64,000 bases of DNA, taken from the NCBI GenBank assembly GCA_038503065.1, contig JBCAMK010000010.1, forward strand, positions 1,488,001 through 1,552,000, in the 5' to 3' direction. Positions 36,138-48,285 of this stretch are shown one piece after another. Under the pieces are notes generated by a model, which was given only the letters and a program-made list of their open reading frames with translations, did no database searches and was not told the DNA's origin. Position 1 is the stretch's first letter; every line of letters begins with the position of its first letter. The DNA is from Paragyromitra xinjiangensis (Eukaryota; Ascomycota; Pezizomycetes; Pezizales; Discinaceae). Both the position numbers and the translations under genes were made by a program.

Positions 36138-36573
36138 ATGGAAAACGATAAGGGTATGAAGCACCCCCGAGATCAACATTGATAGTACTACAACCTAAAC
36201 TTAAGTAACGTGATAGCTAACTTCAATTTCAATATATAGGAGAACTCGTCGACCTGTAAGCACCTCCTCGTCCCCACCGCTCTCCTAGAACGACCCAGCC
36301 CCCGAAGTAAACATACTAACCCAAATACCCGACAATAGCTACGTTCCACGTAAGTGCAGTGCCACCAACCGCATCATCAAGGCCAAGGACCACGCATCTG
36401 TTCAGATCTCAGTTGGAAAGGTCGACGAGTCTGGCCGCTACACTGGCGAGAACATCACCTACGCTCTGTGCGGTTTCGTTAGGTCTATGGGCGAGAGCGA
36501 TGACTCCTTGAACAGGCTTGCTCAGAGGGACGGTCTGTTGAAGAACGTCTGGTCTGCATCTCGTCAACGTTAA
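36138..36573 (+). CDS. RPS21: 40S ribosomal protein eS21
   Basis: Three exons: 36138-36153, 36240-36255 and 36339-36573, giving 88 aa, against 87 in yeast. It begins [20 protein letters not shown] and contains [20 protein letters not shown] and [20 protein letters not shown], ending WSASRQR. It is a small-subunit protein of the 40S body needed for late pre-18S processing. Two tiny 16-nt exons at the 5' end separated by introns of 86 and 83 nt are typical of fungal ribosomal protein genes. The head-to-head promoter with SSL1 suggests the housekeeping gene may influence the TFIIH gene. Confidence 0.97.
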
Positions 36574-37638
36574 ACTGGTTAGTTTTGGCTTGCACCTGCT
36601 TGGGGATTTTCTGGGTTGAGTGCTGACGGCTTTAATTGGGCGTAGGGTTTTGGTTAGTTGGGACTTGGAGTAAAAAAAAAAGGGGAATTCAAACATATAA
36701 TTGAAACTTCCAAAAAACAATTGATAAACGACCACCAAATTTTCGATTCTGAGTGATTAAGGGAGCTCGCTTGGCCCTTTGCTTTCAGCTTGTCCATGAC
36801 ATGTGACGTGTCTCAAAGCGCAAGCCCGCGCATTCCAAAAGTTGGTGGATCTCAATGAATCACATTGCGTATATCGTAGAATTTTCTCCTTTTTCCTGAT
36901 CCCTACCTTGAAAATAGTCGTCTTCAATTTGTGTAATTTCAATCACTTCCTTTTTTCACAATTATGTTACATTTATCATTTCCTACCATACACAGCGGCC
37001 ATCGATGCCCTCCTCTCTCCCAACCACTCTTACACGGTTAGAGGAGTGGCACTCATCTCTAAAAAACATCTCCTTCGCTTCTTGCGGCTCGGGGCCGTCT
37101 TTCTTTCACGGGAAGGATAGTTCTTTGCTTGAGGGGAGTTGGAGGCGTTTTTTCTTCCTTTGGATTGGCCGCAATATTTAGAACCGAAAGGTGATTGGCC
37201 TGCTGAAGAGCTATAACGCAGAGTTATGTGTTAAAGCACAGATACGGGCTGGACATGTATGCAACTAGGTAGCTGAGTTTGGTGAAATTTAATATCATAT
37301 TATCCACCAGAAGTGTCACTCCACCCCCCCCTCCAATCAATCATCACGCTTAACAAATTTTTTAAAGTGTTTTTTATTCTCAGACACCTGCTTGTATGGA
37401 TAAGACAGGTATCCGGCCAGTCACTACATATAACTACTAGGTTAAATAGATCATGTCGTAAAAATTCCCCTCCCTTCCCCCGCCAAGTGCGCCGAACTTC
37501 CAGTCCTGAATGTCCCATCCGTTCCATCCGTCCATAGCCATGGCAAACGCCTCCTCCCCCGAGCTCAAATAGTGTGTATAGAAAGAAACCCCCCCCCCAA
37601 ACCCCCGGTCTCATTTCGAGATCCTCCATAAATTGCCA
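36574..37638. other. Intergenic downstream of RPS21
   Basis: This is the T-rich 3' flank of RPS21 and about 900 bp with no recognised feature. Confidence 0.45.
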
Positions 37639-37935
37639 TTACCGTGTTGTCTCGTACATATCTCCATTCGTATCCGATATCCTCCACGTAAGACGTCGCA
37701 TCTGCCGGTTGACGTACGCCTCCAGGGATCGTTGAGAGTAGTTGCATATCGACCATCGACCGACAACAAACAACCATGTTGTGAATCCCATCCCCCCTAG
37801 CCATAATAGAACCACTGCCCGGCTAGTGCTCGAGAGGATATCAATGACGCCGGGTATAATAACAGTTGCGAGACAAAAGAAAGGAAGGAAAAACATAAGA
37901 AACGCTGAAACTACAAAAACAGGCGGCCACACCAT
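37639..37935 (-). CDS. Small hypothetical two-helix membrane protein
   Basis: This is a single open frame of 98 codons starting MVWPPVFVVSAFLMFFLPFF. It has two hydrophobic segments (residues about 5-32 and 38-60) followed by a basic, Trp/Arg-containing tail (YVNRQMRRLTWRISDTNGD). The composition looks protein-like. There are no introns, domain or homologue that I recognise. It lies 268 bp downstream of the Chs7-like gene on the same strand, so it could also be that gene's 3' region. Confidence 0.35.
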   Translation of the reverse strand: MVWPPVFVVSAFLMFFLPFFCLATVIIPGVIDILSSTSRAVVLLWLGGMGFTTWLFVVGRWSICNYSQRSLEAYVNRQMRRLTWRISDTNGDMYETTR

Positions 37936-38202
37936 AATAGCATCTCATCCTAACTTCCTCCCCACCGGCAAGAGGAGGCATTATAAATTCGTAAAAAAAA
38001 AAGAAAACATATATAAAGATAAATGGTTTTTTTTCTAGCGGCGGGGAGATAGCAGGCCAAAAGACACATATTGTACCGATACCTGGGATTTGTCAACACG
38101 CAAATTACAAAACACTCCCAAATCCCACCAACAAATTTATAGGAAAGAAAAAGATCATCTAGGGTATATATCAAAAACTGAAAGGAAAGTTGATCTTGCT
38201 GT

Positions 38203-39693
38203 TCACGCATATCCCATTTGTGAATCGGACATCATAGGGTTCAATGAGTCTTCTGGCCACTCATCTTCTGTGATGCTACTCCAGAAGAACCACAACATAA
38301 CTATTGCAGCTAGCGTAAATGCTGTTTCGAAGAGTGCGCCGTCGATCTTGCCGGATGTGGCGTTGCAGAGGTGCACACTAATGACAAAGTCAAATATTTG
38401 GCCGATCGCAAAAAGAAGTGCTGCTGCACCTAGTCGCTCTATTTTTGAAGTGTAATGTCAGCACTGAGAATGTTTTGGGGTATTGGGGGGTAAACGTGGG
38501 GCGTACTCATTGGCAACATTTCTCCTAGTACTTTTATTACAAGAACCGATTCAAGGATAAAGTAGGCCACAATCATGATTAGTGGGAACAAGAGGTACAT
38601 GACGTAGAGGGCGTAATTTCTAATGGTGTCTTCGTCGGTTACGGTGAAAGTTCCAGTATAGTTGAAGCCAGTGTCGACAGCGATGTAAGCTAGAAAATAG
38701 ACATTAGAACACCATTAACTTACTCGGGTAGTATGCACAAGAACTCACCAGTCCCAATGAAGAAGACAAGAGCAGACCCCGAAACTAGCCCTACTGATTT
38801 TGGAGTTCCATCATCGAGCAATTGGTATCCGACAATCGCATTCAACAACAATAGCCATGCCGTGGCTGCTATCGCTCCAATATGAATTGCCGAAAACCAC
38901 TTTGACCACCAATAGAGTTAGTGAGTAAACATTCAGATCGAGCTAGTCTCTCCTATAAGCATACCACTAAAATTGTCCGGTTGGTTAAGAATCCTCCAAC
39001 CGAAAATATTTCCGCAATTGACATCAAAATATAACCAATCAGAAAGATCTGTATCTCCCTGTCATTCAAATATAATGGTTAAAAACAATCCTCCTCCGCC
39101 AAAGCATACGGTGTGTATGTGTCGTGGGTAAGCCAACCTTCGTCCAACTGCAGCCTTTTTCCTCTCTGCCATCCAGATCAACCCCGCAGACACCAATATT
39201 GCGATTGCGCATAGCAGTATTGAGCCTACCATTGGATGCCGAGTCAGCAGCCTCATTCTTAGATGATGGTTTATTCCATGGCTTATCCCACGGGCCATCC
39301 CGAATACACAGACGTAAACACACCTAGATTTCGTATACGCCCATCTCCAGTTTTGTAACCGAGGAGCTCACAGCTCTTCTCGAGCGGTTGTGTGCGATTG
39401 AGAAAAAGCTAAACATGGTGTCAGACCGATAATCGACGAGATTCGGGCTGGGACGCGAGATGAGAAAGTTGGAACGTACGTTGCATGCTGGCAATGTCGA
39501 ATCGCGACAAAAGTCCTAGGTCGAGGGTGTTCAGTCAGCATTTTTGAGTTTTGAACTTGGCTCTTTTTCGCTTGGTGTCCCTGCACTGGCGTATCAACTG
39601 CGCCTTGCGCGTCGTGATTCAAGCAACCAAACCCAACGACATTCTCAACACGGAGAAGAACGAACTCACATGAAAGTTTCCGAATTGGGACAT
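38203..39693 (-). CDS. Chs7-like chitin synthase export chaperone
   Basis: Eight exons on the minus strand: 39693-39670, 39515-39480, 39408-39324, 39225-39138, 39058-38965, 38899-38749, 38689-38507 and 38438-38203, giving 298 aa. It starts MSQFGNFHDFCRDSTLPACN, the short Cys-containing N-terminus of the family. Seven hydrophobic segments follow, with diagnostic blocks AERKKAAVGRREIQIFLIGY, LLLNAIVGYQLLDDGTPKSV, IAVDTGFNYTGTF, SGKIDGALFETAFTL and FFWSSITEDEWPED. Chs7 proteins are ER membrane chaperones that let class IV chitin synthase leave the ER. KKAAVGRRE and YQLLDDGT suggest a divergent paralogue rather than Chs7 itself; this is inference. Exon 2 is only 36 nt. The exon 3 to 4 join uses a late acceptor at 39226; earlier AGs would break RIRNLGSILL. 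Confidence 0.85.
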
Positions 39694-42600
39694 TGTTTAG
39701 TTCCTCACCGCGACTCTCTGGAAGTAGAGCTGGCGAGGGCGATGGAATTGAGGGAATGCGTGTAGTGATGAAGGGGGGTGGGGGAGGGGGGAGAGAGGGC
39801 GGAAGTGCGACGGGAAATGAGTAGTTATTAGGGTTCCGTTGTCCAGTCTCGTGGCGGAGACGTCGTCGGTATGCTTGCAGTGAATGAATGCAGCAGGAGG
39901 GTGGTGGGCAGACCGACCTGAGGCGGACGCGGCGGGGGTTTGGGCGATAGTGGAGAGAGAGCTGGCAATGCGTCCGTTCACCTTGAAGCGAGCGAAGGAA
40001 GAGACGCAAGCAGAGGCGAGATGTCACGGTGTTTCTCGTTCTAGGGTATGGGAGGAAAGTCTCTCTTCTTGTCACTCTCCACCTTACCATCCGCGGACAA
40101 TCATCTCCAAGACTGGTCAATCAATAGACGGCGGTAAGCAATACAGAGACTCGTGCAAAAGTGGCTGGGCAGAGGATTTGGACAGGGATTGTAGCCATCG
40201 AACCCTTCCCCCTCACGCCTGTCGACACAGCAACCGTTACCGTAGGCTCGCCGCAATCCAGGCACGACGCTTGCTGGTCAAACAGCTCATCACGGTCATC
40301 CGGTTTTCCAATTGGCTCCCCCGCCCTCGCTCGCCTGTCACCCTCACGTCGGACAGGTTTACTCGGTCTGAGAGGTCAGTGGCTGCTGTAGCTGTAGGCT
40401 TATTTCGGGTTCCCCGAGTTATCATATATTGGGGACATGTTTTCATCCTATTCGCAGTCGCATTACATACAGATCGTCCTTTCTGCTCGAGGTTTTGGAA
40501 AGCGCGTCTCCCCGTTGTTGGTGTTGCTATTTCCGGACTCAGAATAGGTCTTCTCGGTCTCAATATCACATCCGAAGCAAGGCGTTCGGTGGCCGAGCTG
40601 ATTGGTTTTGTCACTGATTGAGTGCCAGCCTCGTGAAATTGACCCAACATCACCAGCCAACACCTGTAATCAACAAGTTAAATTGCATTTACCGGAAGAA
40701 GTCGAACATCCCATCCCATCTCATCTCGTGGAGGACCCTCATTACCCAGATTGATTGCGGAGAGACAAGGTTGCCCTCGCTTTTACGAGAACAGGCTGGG
40801 CATTTCCTATTCCGGTTACTGCGTGTCCCTTATTCGATCTTCCATGCGGCCGCGTCGCACGCACGACATGCGTTCGGCTCCTCCCGCCGTTCAGGTACCC
40901 CAATGTTGTGGCTTCACCCTCGCGTCATGCTGTGGCTACAGATACGATCGCTCACGACAAGAGCGAGCCGGAACTTAATACGTTCGGAGCCGACGGTCGA
41001 AGCGAAGAGCACAAACTGAAAAGAAATTCCCCGCTATGCGGTGCACAAAACCTAATCTCATCGTTCGTGCATAGTCGGGCGCAATTAGTTCGGATGCCTG
41101 TTTGAGCTTGCGTTTCATCTAGTGTTCGTTTGAAACGAACTAAACCTAGGTGGTATCCGGCCCTCGATACCTTGCCTCTATACAGAACCTTTTCATCGCT
41201 CTTAAAGTTCTTGCACACCACACTTTGCTTTTTATCCCTATCTTTAATGCCTTTAATTTTTTGTTGTCGTTTTGCTATCAGAAATCACTGAGCAATCATT
41301 GGTTCTCCGTGCACATAATAGCCACAGCAACCAATACCAATTGTCTGAATAGCAATACTTCCCAACACATACAGTCATCCGGGGTACACGCTGCACAAAA
41401 GCATGAAACGAGCATGAAATCCGTAGAATGCGCACGATCCGATCTTCATCACATCAAAAACACCAGCGGGGAACCAGAACCTAACAAGTCGCAATCGAAG
41501 ATCTCCCGTCATCGTGTAAGCCCTTCTTTGCATACGGGAGATTGGCCAGGGCCTTCAGCCATTCCCCTCTTTCTCGGGTTTTCCGTATACTCGGTGCGCG
41601 AATCGGGCTACGTCCTGTAGGGCCGCAGTTGATTCGCAATTGCTGTTTGCGACAGCGTCGGATCGCAGTGTTTGGCGAACGAGCATCCCGGGCCATAAGC
41701 CCCGTATAACCGAAATTCAAGATTTTGAAACACAAACACTGCATAAGCTATTCATTAAGATGGGGCAAGGGAGGATTTACTTCCGGGCTACTGTTGTACG
41801 ACGTCTCGGCTTTTTCGATGTCATAAAGACGGGGGACACAACAAAAGTGCATCCAAAGTTTCTGCCTTCTCGGAAGACCGAACTATAGCTACCGTATCGC
41901 CATACACAATTTTTTTTTAACACTTCCTGTATGGTACTTTGAGTCTCTGGCTGATTGGGATGCCAAGTAAGAATCCACCACTATTTTCGGAGACGTATTT
42001 TTTATTTTTTTTATTTTTTAAAAATGGAGCAAATCAAAAAAGAGATGGCTGGGCATTACCAGTACTGTCAATTGGATCGATCTGGTGAAATCGTCCTTCT
42101 GATGCAATTATTACTTGGCGGACCGCTATATTTAGTACCGGCTGGATGCGTGCAGATTTAGTCGGCAAGCAGCAAGAATGATGCCTACACGGAAACGAGG
42201 ACAATAAATCCAGTTGTCGATTCAACTTGGCTCGCGCCGTGTCTGAGGGCCTATGTTTCACTGTAAGCTTTGTAGTGATTGATGCAGCGGTTTAATCACA
42301 GCTAGTGTACGAAATGACGGCAATTATTCACTCATCTAGCCTAGTTTTCTCGCAGTGAAGAATTCCATACCTTTAGTGTATGGATTTCTGCACAAGTCTC
42401 GTCACCACCAATCACTCGTAATTCTACTTTGTGATAGTGGGTGCCCCAGGCCTTTCTTTCAGTGATGCACTAACTGTAGAAAATTGATAAATAGAATGCT
42501 ACTAACAAGGCCTCAATATATTGGACGTACGTGGTCGGCATGATTGAGGTTACTAGCAGATAAGTCAGTCGTTCACCCGGAGATGCGGGATATTGCGGGA

Positions 42601-45600
42601 AAGGCCGCACATACAATGCGCACTCTGTACGAACGCGGGCTCAGGCCAGAACCCAGTAATTCGATAGGTCGATCATCTTTAGCGAGTAGTTGCCACTATC
42701 ACATCGATTCTGTGGGGTATCATGGGGCTAGAGACGTGTTTTCCACGAGGCAGCTATTATTATCACAAGCACGTCGATGGTGGGGTATACTATAGTTTAT
42801 TCTTGTTATTAATGTAGAGCTTTTTTTCTTCCTGGCTTCCCGAGTCCGTATTTTCTTCTTTCTTGTCCCCCCTTGGTCATTGGATAAGGGAAGGCTCTGC
42901 CTCGTTATGCTTACGCAAGTGGCGGAAGGGCTGGAAACACAGCCCCGATGGTTTCGGGCATCCAACTGTCTATCACCTCATATCCTTAGATAAGAGATTG
43001 GAAGTCGAACATGGCTTTCTGGTAAATATTATTCTTCTGTATTAGTACCTCTGCTCCTTGATAGGTTAGTGATAGTTCAGCCACATCACTGGTGATCGCC
43101 TTGGAAGTTGGGATTTTGTCGTGGGGGCTGGGAAACTCTGGTGAGAGCAGGGGATACCATGCAGCAGTTTTTAGTGTTGGTGAGAGCTGATTTCTAGTAT
43201 TCTTAAGGAGAAAGGGTAATATTTGTTATTTTGGAACCAGTCTTGCGAGTGATTTCTTGTGATTAGGATATCGTTTTATTGTGGTCGAAGGGAAGGCTTG
43301 GTACATATCAAGTTTTTGTAGATAATGTATATACGTGTCTTATACAAGTTAGTAATAGTGGTATAAAAATCCCTAAAAAGTTGGAGGGAATTGATTGGTT
43401 AATGATCATGATCCACCGTACCTAATTGCGTTTCTCGTACGAATCTAAGCTAAACGTAAATGTGCAGGTTTCTGTTCGGATTTTTAATAATAAAAGAGAA
43501 ACTCTGACAGCTGCAGTGTGTTATCGCCGTAAAGTTACAGCGCAATGTCCTATCAAGTTTTGGTATTTCCCAGGTTTTAGGTATGTTCTGACATGATTAA
43601 AATTACAGAGATCACGCGAGCATTTCCTCTTTCTTGGCTCCCCCTCAGAAGTAAATCTGTGTATCCCAAAGCTGACTACCGACAGCAGGGCGATAAGCTT
43701 TTGTGGCCAGATAAGTTTAAATGTGGCCCATGCGCTTTTCCGCTCAAACTTTGAGTGCAGGTATTTCCTCGTGACAGAAGGGAACCCTAAGTAGTTGGGA
43801 CAGATCTACTCGGGTCACAAGATTAAACTTTTTAGCATGTGGTCACGCGAGAAAACTCCCAGGCCTGTTGCGAGTTGCATGCCCTGAATGAAGAACCATA
43901 TTCAACGTGCCCAGAGTACCGAGCTTTAGGCCCGTAAGACCTACCGTTGCTTGGAAAGCCACCAACGAGTTTTACTGGTTAGATCGAGTGACAACAGACT
44001 CGTCACGTGATAATATTTCCTAGGCTGTGTTGACGGATTGTCTCCACATACAAAGTGAATGAATATCGATTATGGGGTTACATGTAGTTCTCTCCACCTC
44101 ATAGCCCCTTGCTTTTTTCAGGGCATCGCAGTCCACCGTAACCTACATATCGGTGTAGCTGTCACGTTGCGTGTATTGTATCACTAAGGAATCCGTCACG
44201 AAGAATAATAACTTGATCAGGAGGACGGGGTATTTCCGAATGACCGTAAACTATATCAACCCCGGATTTAATGCTATGCTAGCTCAAAAGGATAAATATA
44301 GATATTGCTAGCTGCTATAATCTAAAGCGAATAGTTGATGTTTACCATCTAGTGTGAGCTAGTGGGGTATAATATATTGCGAGGTCATTATTGAGAACTC
44401 CCAAAAATATCCAGTGAGGCTATCAGTTCATCGTGGACGGGGGAAGTCTTAGAAATCTTGGGGATCGCACCCACGAACATGCCCTCTAGGAAACCAGGAT
44501 GAGAACAGGCAGTTAGTGATGAGAATTTTTGTTTTTTGATATAAAGAATTTAACTTCCTAAGAGTGCGAGGGAAATGGTAAATATGCTTTCAGCGTGCTG
44601 TGTAGAGTAAGGATAGGGTGACATAGGTTTATTGTCGTGACACCCTTCGAGTGACCATCTATGAAGCGGGAATGGTAAGACATTCTAGGTTTGGTAATTA
44701 TAATGCTTGATTTTGGTAGAAGCCTTTTGATCCTGTGCCGTTGAATAAACTCTTAGGAAACGAATAGGAGGGGATCCTTAGCAACAGCAATTCAGGATCT
44801 TACGGGACACGCCCTAGAGACACACCAATACGTTCAGTTTAGCGAGGGAGGTTAAACACACGCCTAACCAAGAATAATGGATTCTCTCGGCGATGTTGTT
44901 GCGGTCAGGGCCCTGGTTTTCTCTATAACTTGCTACTTACTTGTGGATGGTGATTTCCTAGGTAAAGTGTTGGACACACTAGATTTTCAACTTGCAGTAG
45001 TAGGGGATCTTTAGTCACCTAAAATAAGAGACACTGAAGGCCAAGAAATCGCTCGTCTGCCAACCCACCGCCTTCGCAACAGTTTAGTATGATACCTCGG
45101 ACTAGTCTCTGAGCGATTGCGATGTCAATGGAGCTTGCATGGGATTGTCGTTCTTGGTCAACTGTATCGCAGTGGCATGATAACGCATGAACTAGTACAC
45201 GATCCACCTAGTCCGACCAGCTTCTGCTGGTTTGCTTTGCCTTAGTTTCCTAGAGATAACCATATTAACACTCTAGTATATCACGGGTTCTTGGAGAATA
45301 TGATAGCCTATAAACCAAGCGTAGATAATATCTAACCCTGCATGGCAGGCGGGGGTTCCAGTTGAGGAGGTGATGCAGCTAGACTCAAGATCGCAAGGAT
45401 TGCACAGAGGTTTGTGTGGGCGTAATGCAGAAACGGATCAAACCTGCGAGAGGTAAGGTGATTTATTCTATTCAGAAGAAGAGTGCAAAGATACGGACGT
45501 GTAGCTAGGAAACTACAGTCATTAATTGGGATGTGAGGGTGGGGAGCAACGAACTTACGGTTCTATGATCCGTAGCAGGACATTTAAATCCCTTGACCGC

Positions 45601-47989
45601 TCCCGAGGACGTCCTTCCTATAGCAAGTGACTGAGGGGACTGAGGATATCCAAGACGTTCAAACCCCTCGAAGCTTTGGATCAACTTATCCAACCTTTCT
45701 TGTCAGAGCTCTAATCTGGTGGTATGCGCATGGATGGGAGCTTGTTCAAAGCATTGTGCTGTTAGGATCGGGAGGTAGAATAAATGAACTTTGAGGATGA
45801 TAACCCCTTGGAGAGGTAGTTGTGTTGAGGTGGAAGGTTGGAGACGGACGAAGGTATGTGTGCACCTGACTACGCGTAATATTGAAAAGGATATAATTCC
45901 TGAACCTACATATAACTTACAGCGTGTCTCAGAATACAGGTACAAAGCCACATAAAGGCGTCCATTCGGGTTATGCCGTAGCCGTGGGCCAGGGCTACGA
46001 GAGTTACTAGGTGATTAGTTTATCTCACACTACACGCCTACTAGAACCCTTATATCGGCGGCCTCGCTGCCGACTTGTTACGTGACAATCCTTTCTAAAT
46101 TGGGTGTTGGCGAATTGTGTGAGAGAGCTCGACCCAATATCCTATTTAGAGCGAATAAACGTCGATTCCGAGACTATATATCGGCCTATTTTCTCCTCTT
46201 AGTCACTGATATTCTAACATAATCTCTGGACCCGAACTTACCCTTATCAAAAACGTAGTAAAAGGTGAATGTTCACTCTTGATGAAAGACGAAGATAACT
46301 TTTACCGAAAAAAAGAAAAAAAAAGTCTGCTTTCACCGCCACTGGAACTGATCCATTGCACTTACGTCAAGTTTTAGAACTTCTTCCTCTTGATCGGTTT
46401 TTATACATTCCTTACTCCTAAAAACACGGGATATTCAGCGCATGAAACCACTACATGCAGTGGCACAATTAAGCGACTTGGGCAATGTTAAAAGATGTTC
46501 TGTATATTGGCTGCTTTAGCTACATGTAGTTCTGCACTCGCTGACTTAGCGATTGCTCGCGAAACCATCCGACAACCCATAGCGGCTCAGGGCTAACAAA
46601 AATTACTTTCCAAATACTGCACGTAGAAGTAGGAGTCGAAAACAGAACTTATCTACCACCTCAAGCACTATTTGACGTTGAATATTGTAGTTGTGGTATC
46701 CCTGCGGCATCCCGATCCACGAAAATCACATGCAGCTCCGGGGCTCCTCCTTTCCCAGAAAATAACCCACACATTATACATACTGAGATGCGATACTGCG
46801 AATAAGCAAATAACTTCGGGAAACTTTTGGATGAGTGGGATAAGTGAGCTATAGTAATATATGCGGGGTAAGCAAAATCAAACCACCGAGGAATGTGGGG
46901 AAGTCCAAATAAAGTTAAGAATCCAGGCTGGAGACCCCCGCGACGCTGACGCAGTTGTGATTCCGAGGCTTAGCAGTGTTTTTCGACTATTATAGATCTT
47001 GTAACACCTGTCTGTGACTCCAAACACATAAGCTTACGACTAGACTCAGATGGTGATTTAGTCATGTGCAGAGTGTTGTCGAGGTGTGATATGTCGGGCT
47101 TCGTCCAAGCTTGGTGGCACCTGAAGCCTGTATTGCCGAGGAATTCGCAGAGAACATCCCTGCGATATTATCTCTTTTCATCGTAGCCCTCTTCAAGGAG
47201 AGGTCCAAATATATCGGGTGAGGATTGATTGACTGCTTACCATTTCCTGTTATAGTTGTCACACTGATGTCGCTTTGTCCCTAGAGTCGCTAATGATCCC
47301 CTTCGAAATTAAAATCTTATAATTTGGCGCGAAAAATAAAAAATCGGTGTTTAGCAACAGTTTTGGTAGGCTTCGATTGTATCGCATGACATGTTCGATA
47401 GGTTACTTTTTCAAGATAATCTATGATGTCATCAATGGTTTAGCGCCCTTTTTTCTTTTTCTAGAGGTCGGAATTGCTGGTTTGACTGTGCATCACTCCC
47501 GAAGCTTAACCTTTGTTGTAAACTCCACCCCTATTAGCTACTTGAAGGGTTTTGAGCTAAAAGCCTTTAGTAGTGTGAGATCGCCCAACACGGATAGATG
47601 ATATGCTGGATGTATTGAGGTCGTTAGTGGAATTCTCCCCACCCGTTTGCATTGATGTCGTTATATTTCCTCCAGGAGCGCTATATATTCGTATCCCGAA
47701 AGAAGCTCGATTTGAGTTTTATTAATTTGGACACAAAAACACCCGGCTGATGCCAGCCAAGAATTTATACTGCTGGTTAGTGTATATGGTGTTTATTGGT
47801 TTCGAGACTGCGTTTTCTCCGTTCTAGTTGTTCATAGGTAGTTCGTACTATCAGTATCGCGGATAGTATGTGGATGCGACTTTGATAAACTTGCCGCCAG
47901 ACGAGCGGGTTCACACAGGAAACAGCGACCTTTTTGAGCAATGATTGAACAGGCGGGCTGAAGAAGCAACGGCCCGATTAAGCCGGCGA

Positions 47990-48285
47990 GACACGGTTAC
48001 CCGCCCACCTTAGCACACTTGGCACACTTGGCACACCGAATCCAACGGCTGGTTTGTTAACAAATCCTTAACTGCAGCCACCGTTTTTGGTTCCGGGTCG
48101 GTAGTCGAAACATCAGTCGACTCCTAGGCCCCTGCTGAAACTTGAGTGCGAGCAAGTTTCTGGAAGTCCCGGCAAAATAGCACACCTTGGCTGACGACGT
48201 TCGTGGCGATCCCTCGTCAGCAATGAAAATCCCTAACTCGTTGTTCGGGCAGCTTGATAGCTTCGTTCGGATCACAAATGGTCAT
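47990..48285 (-). pseudogene. Coding-like frame interrupted by three stops
   Basis: From ATG 48285 one minus-strand frame reads MTICDPNEAIKLPEQRVRDF, stop (TGA), then QGVLFCRDFQKLARTQVSAG, stop (TAG), then ESTDVSTTDPEPKTVAAVKD and LLTNQPLDSV, stop (TAA). Each stop is one C-to-T change from an Arg or Gln codon. It is a possible decayed gene; the family is not recognised. Confidence 0.2.
48013..48036. repeat. GCACACTTG tandem repeat
   Basis: Two full copies and one partial copy in tandem, at the 3' end of the decayed minus-strand frame described at 47990-48285. Confidence 0.8.

Noticed and set aside
39368..40621. Long open frames on both strands (250 codons minus, 245 codons plus)
   Set aside because: They overlap each other and the first exons of the Chs7-like gene, show no domain, and are Arg/Ser/Pro-rich as expected from GC-rich non-coding DNA. 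The true coding exons there lie in other frames.
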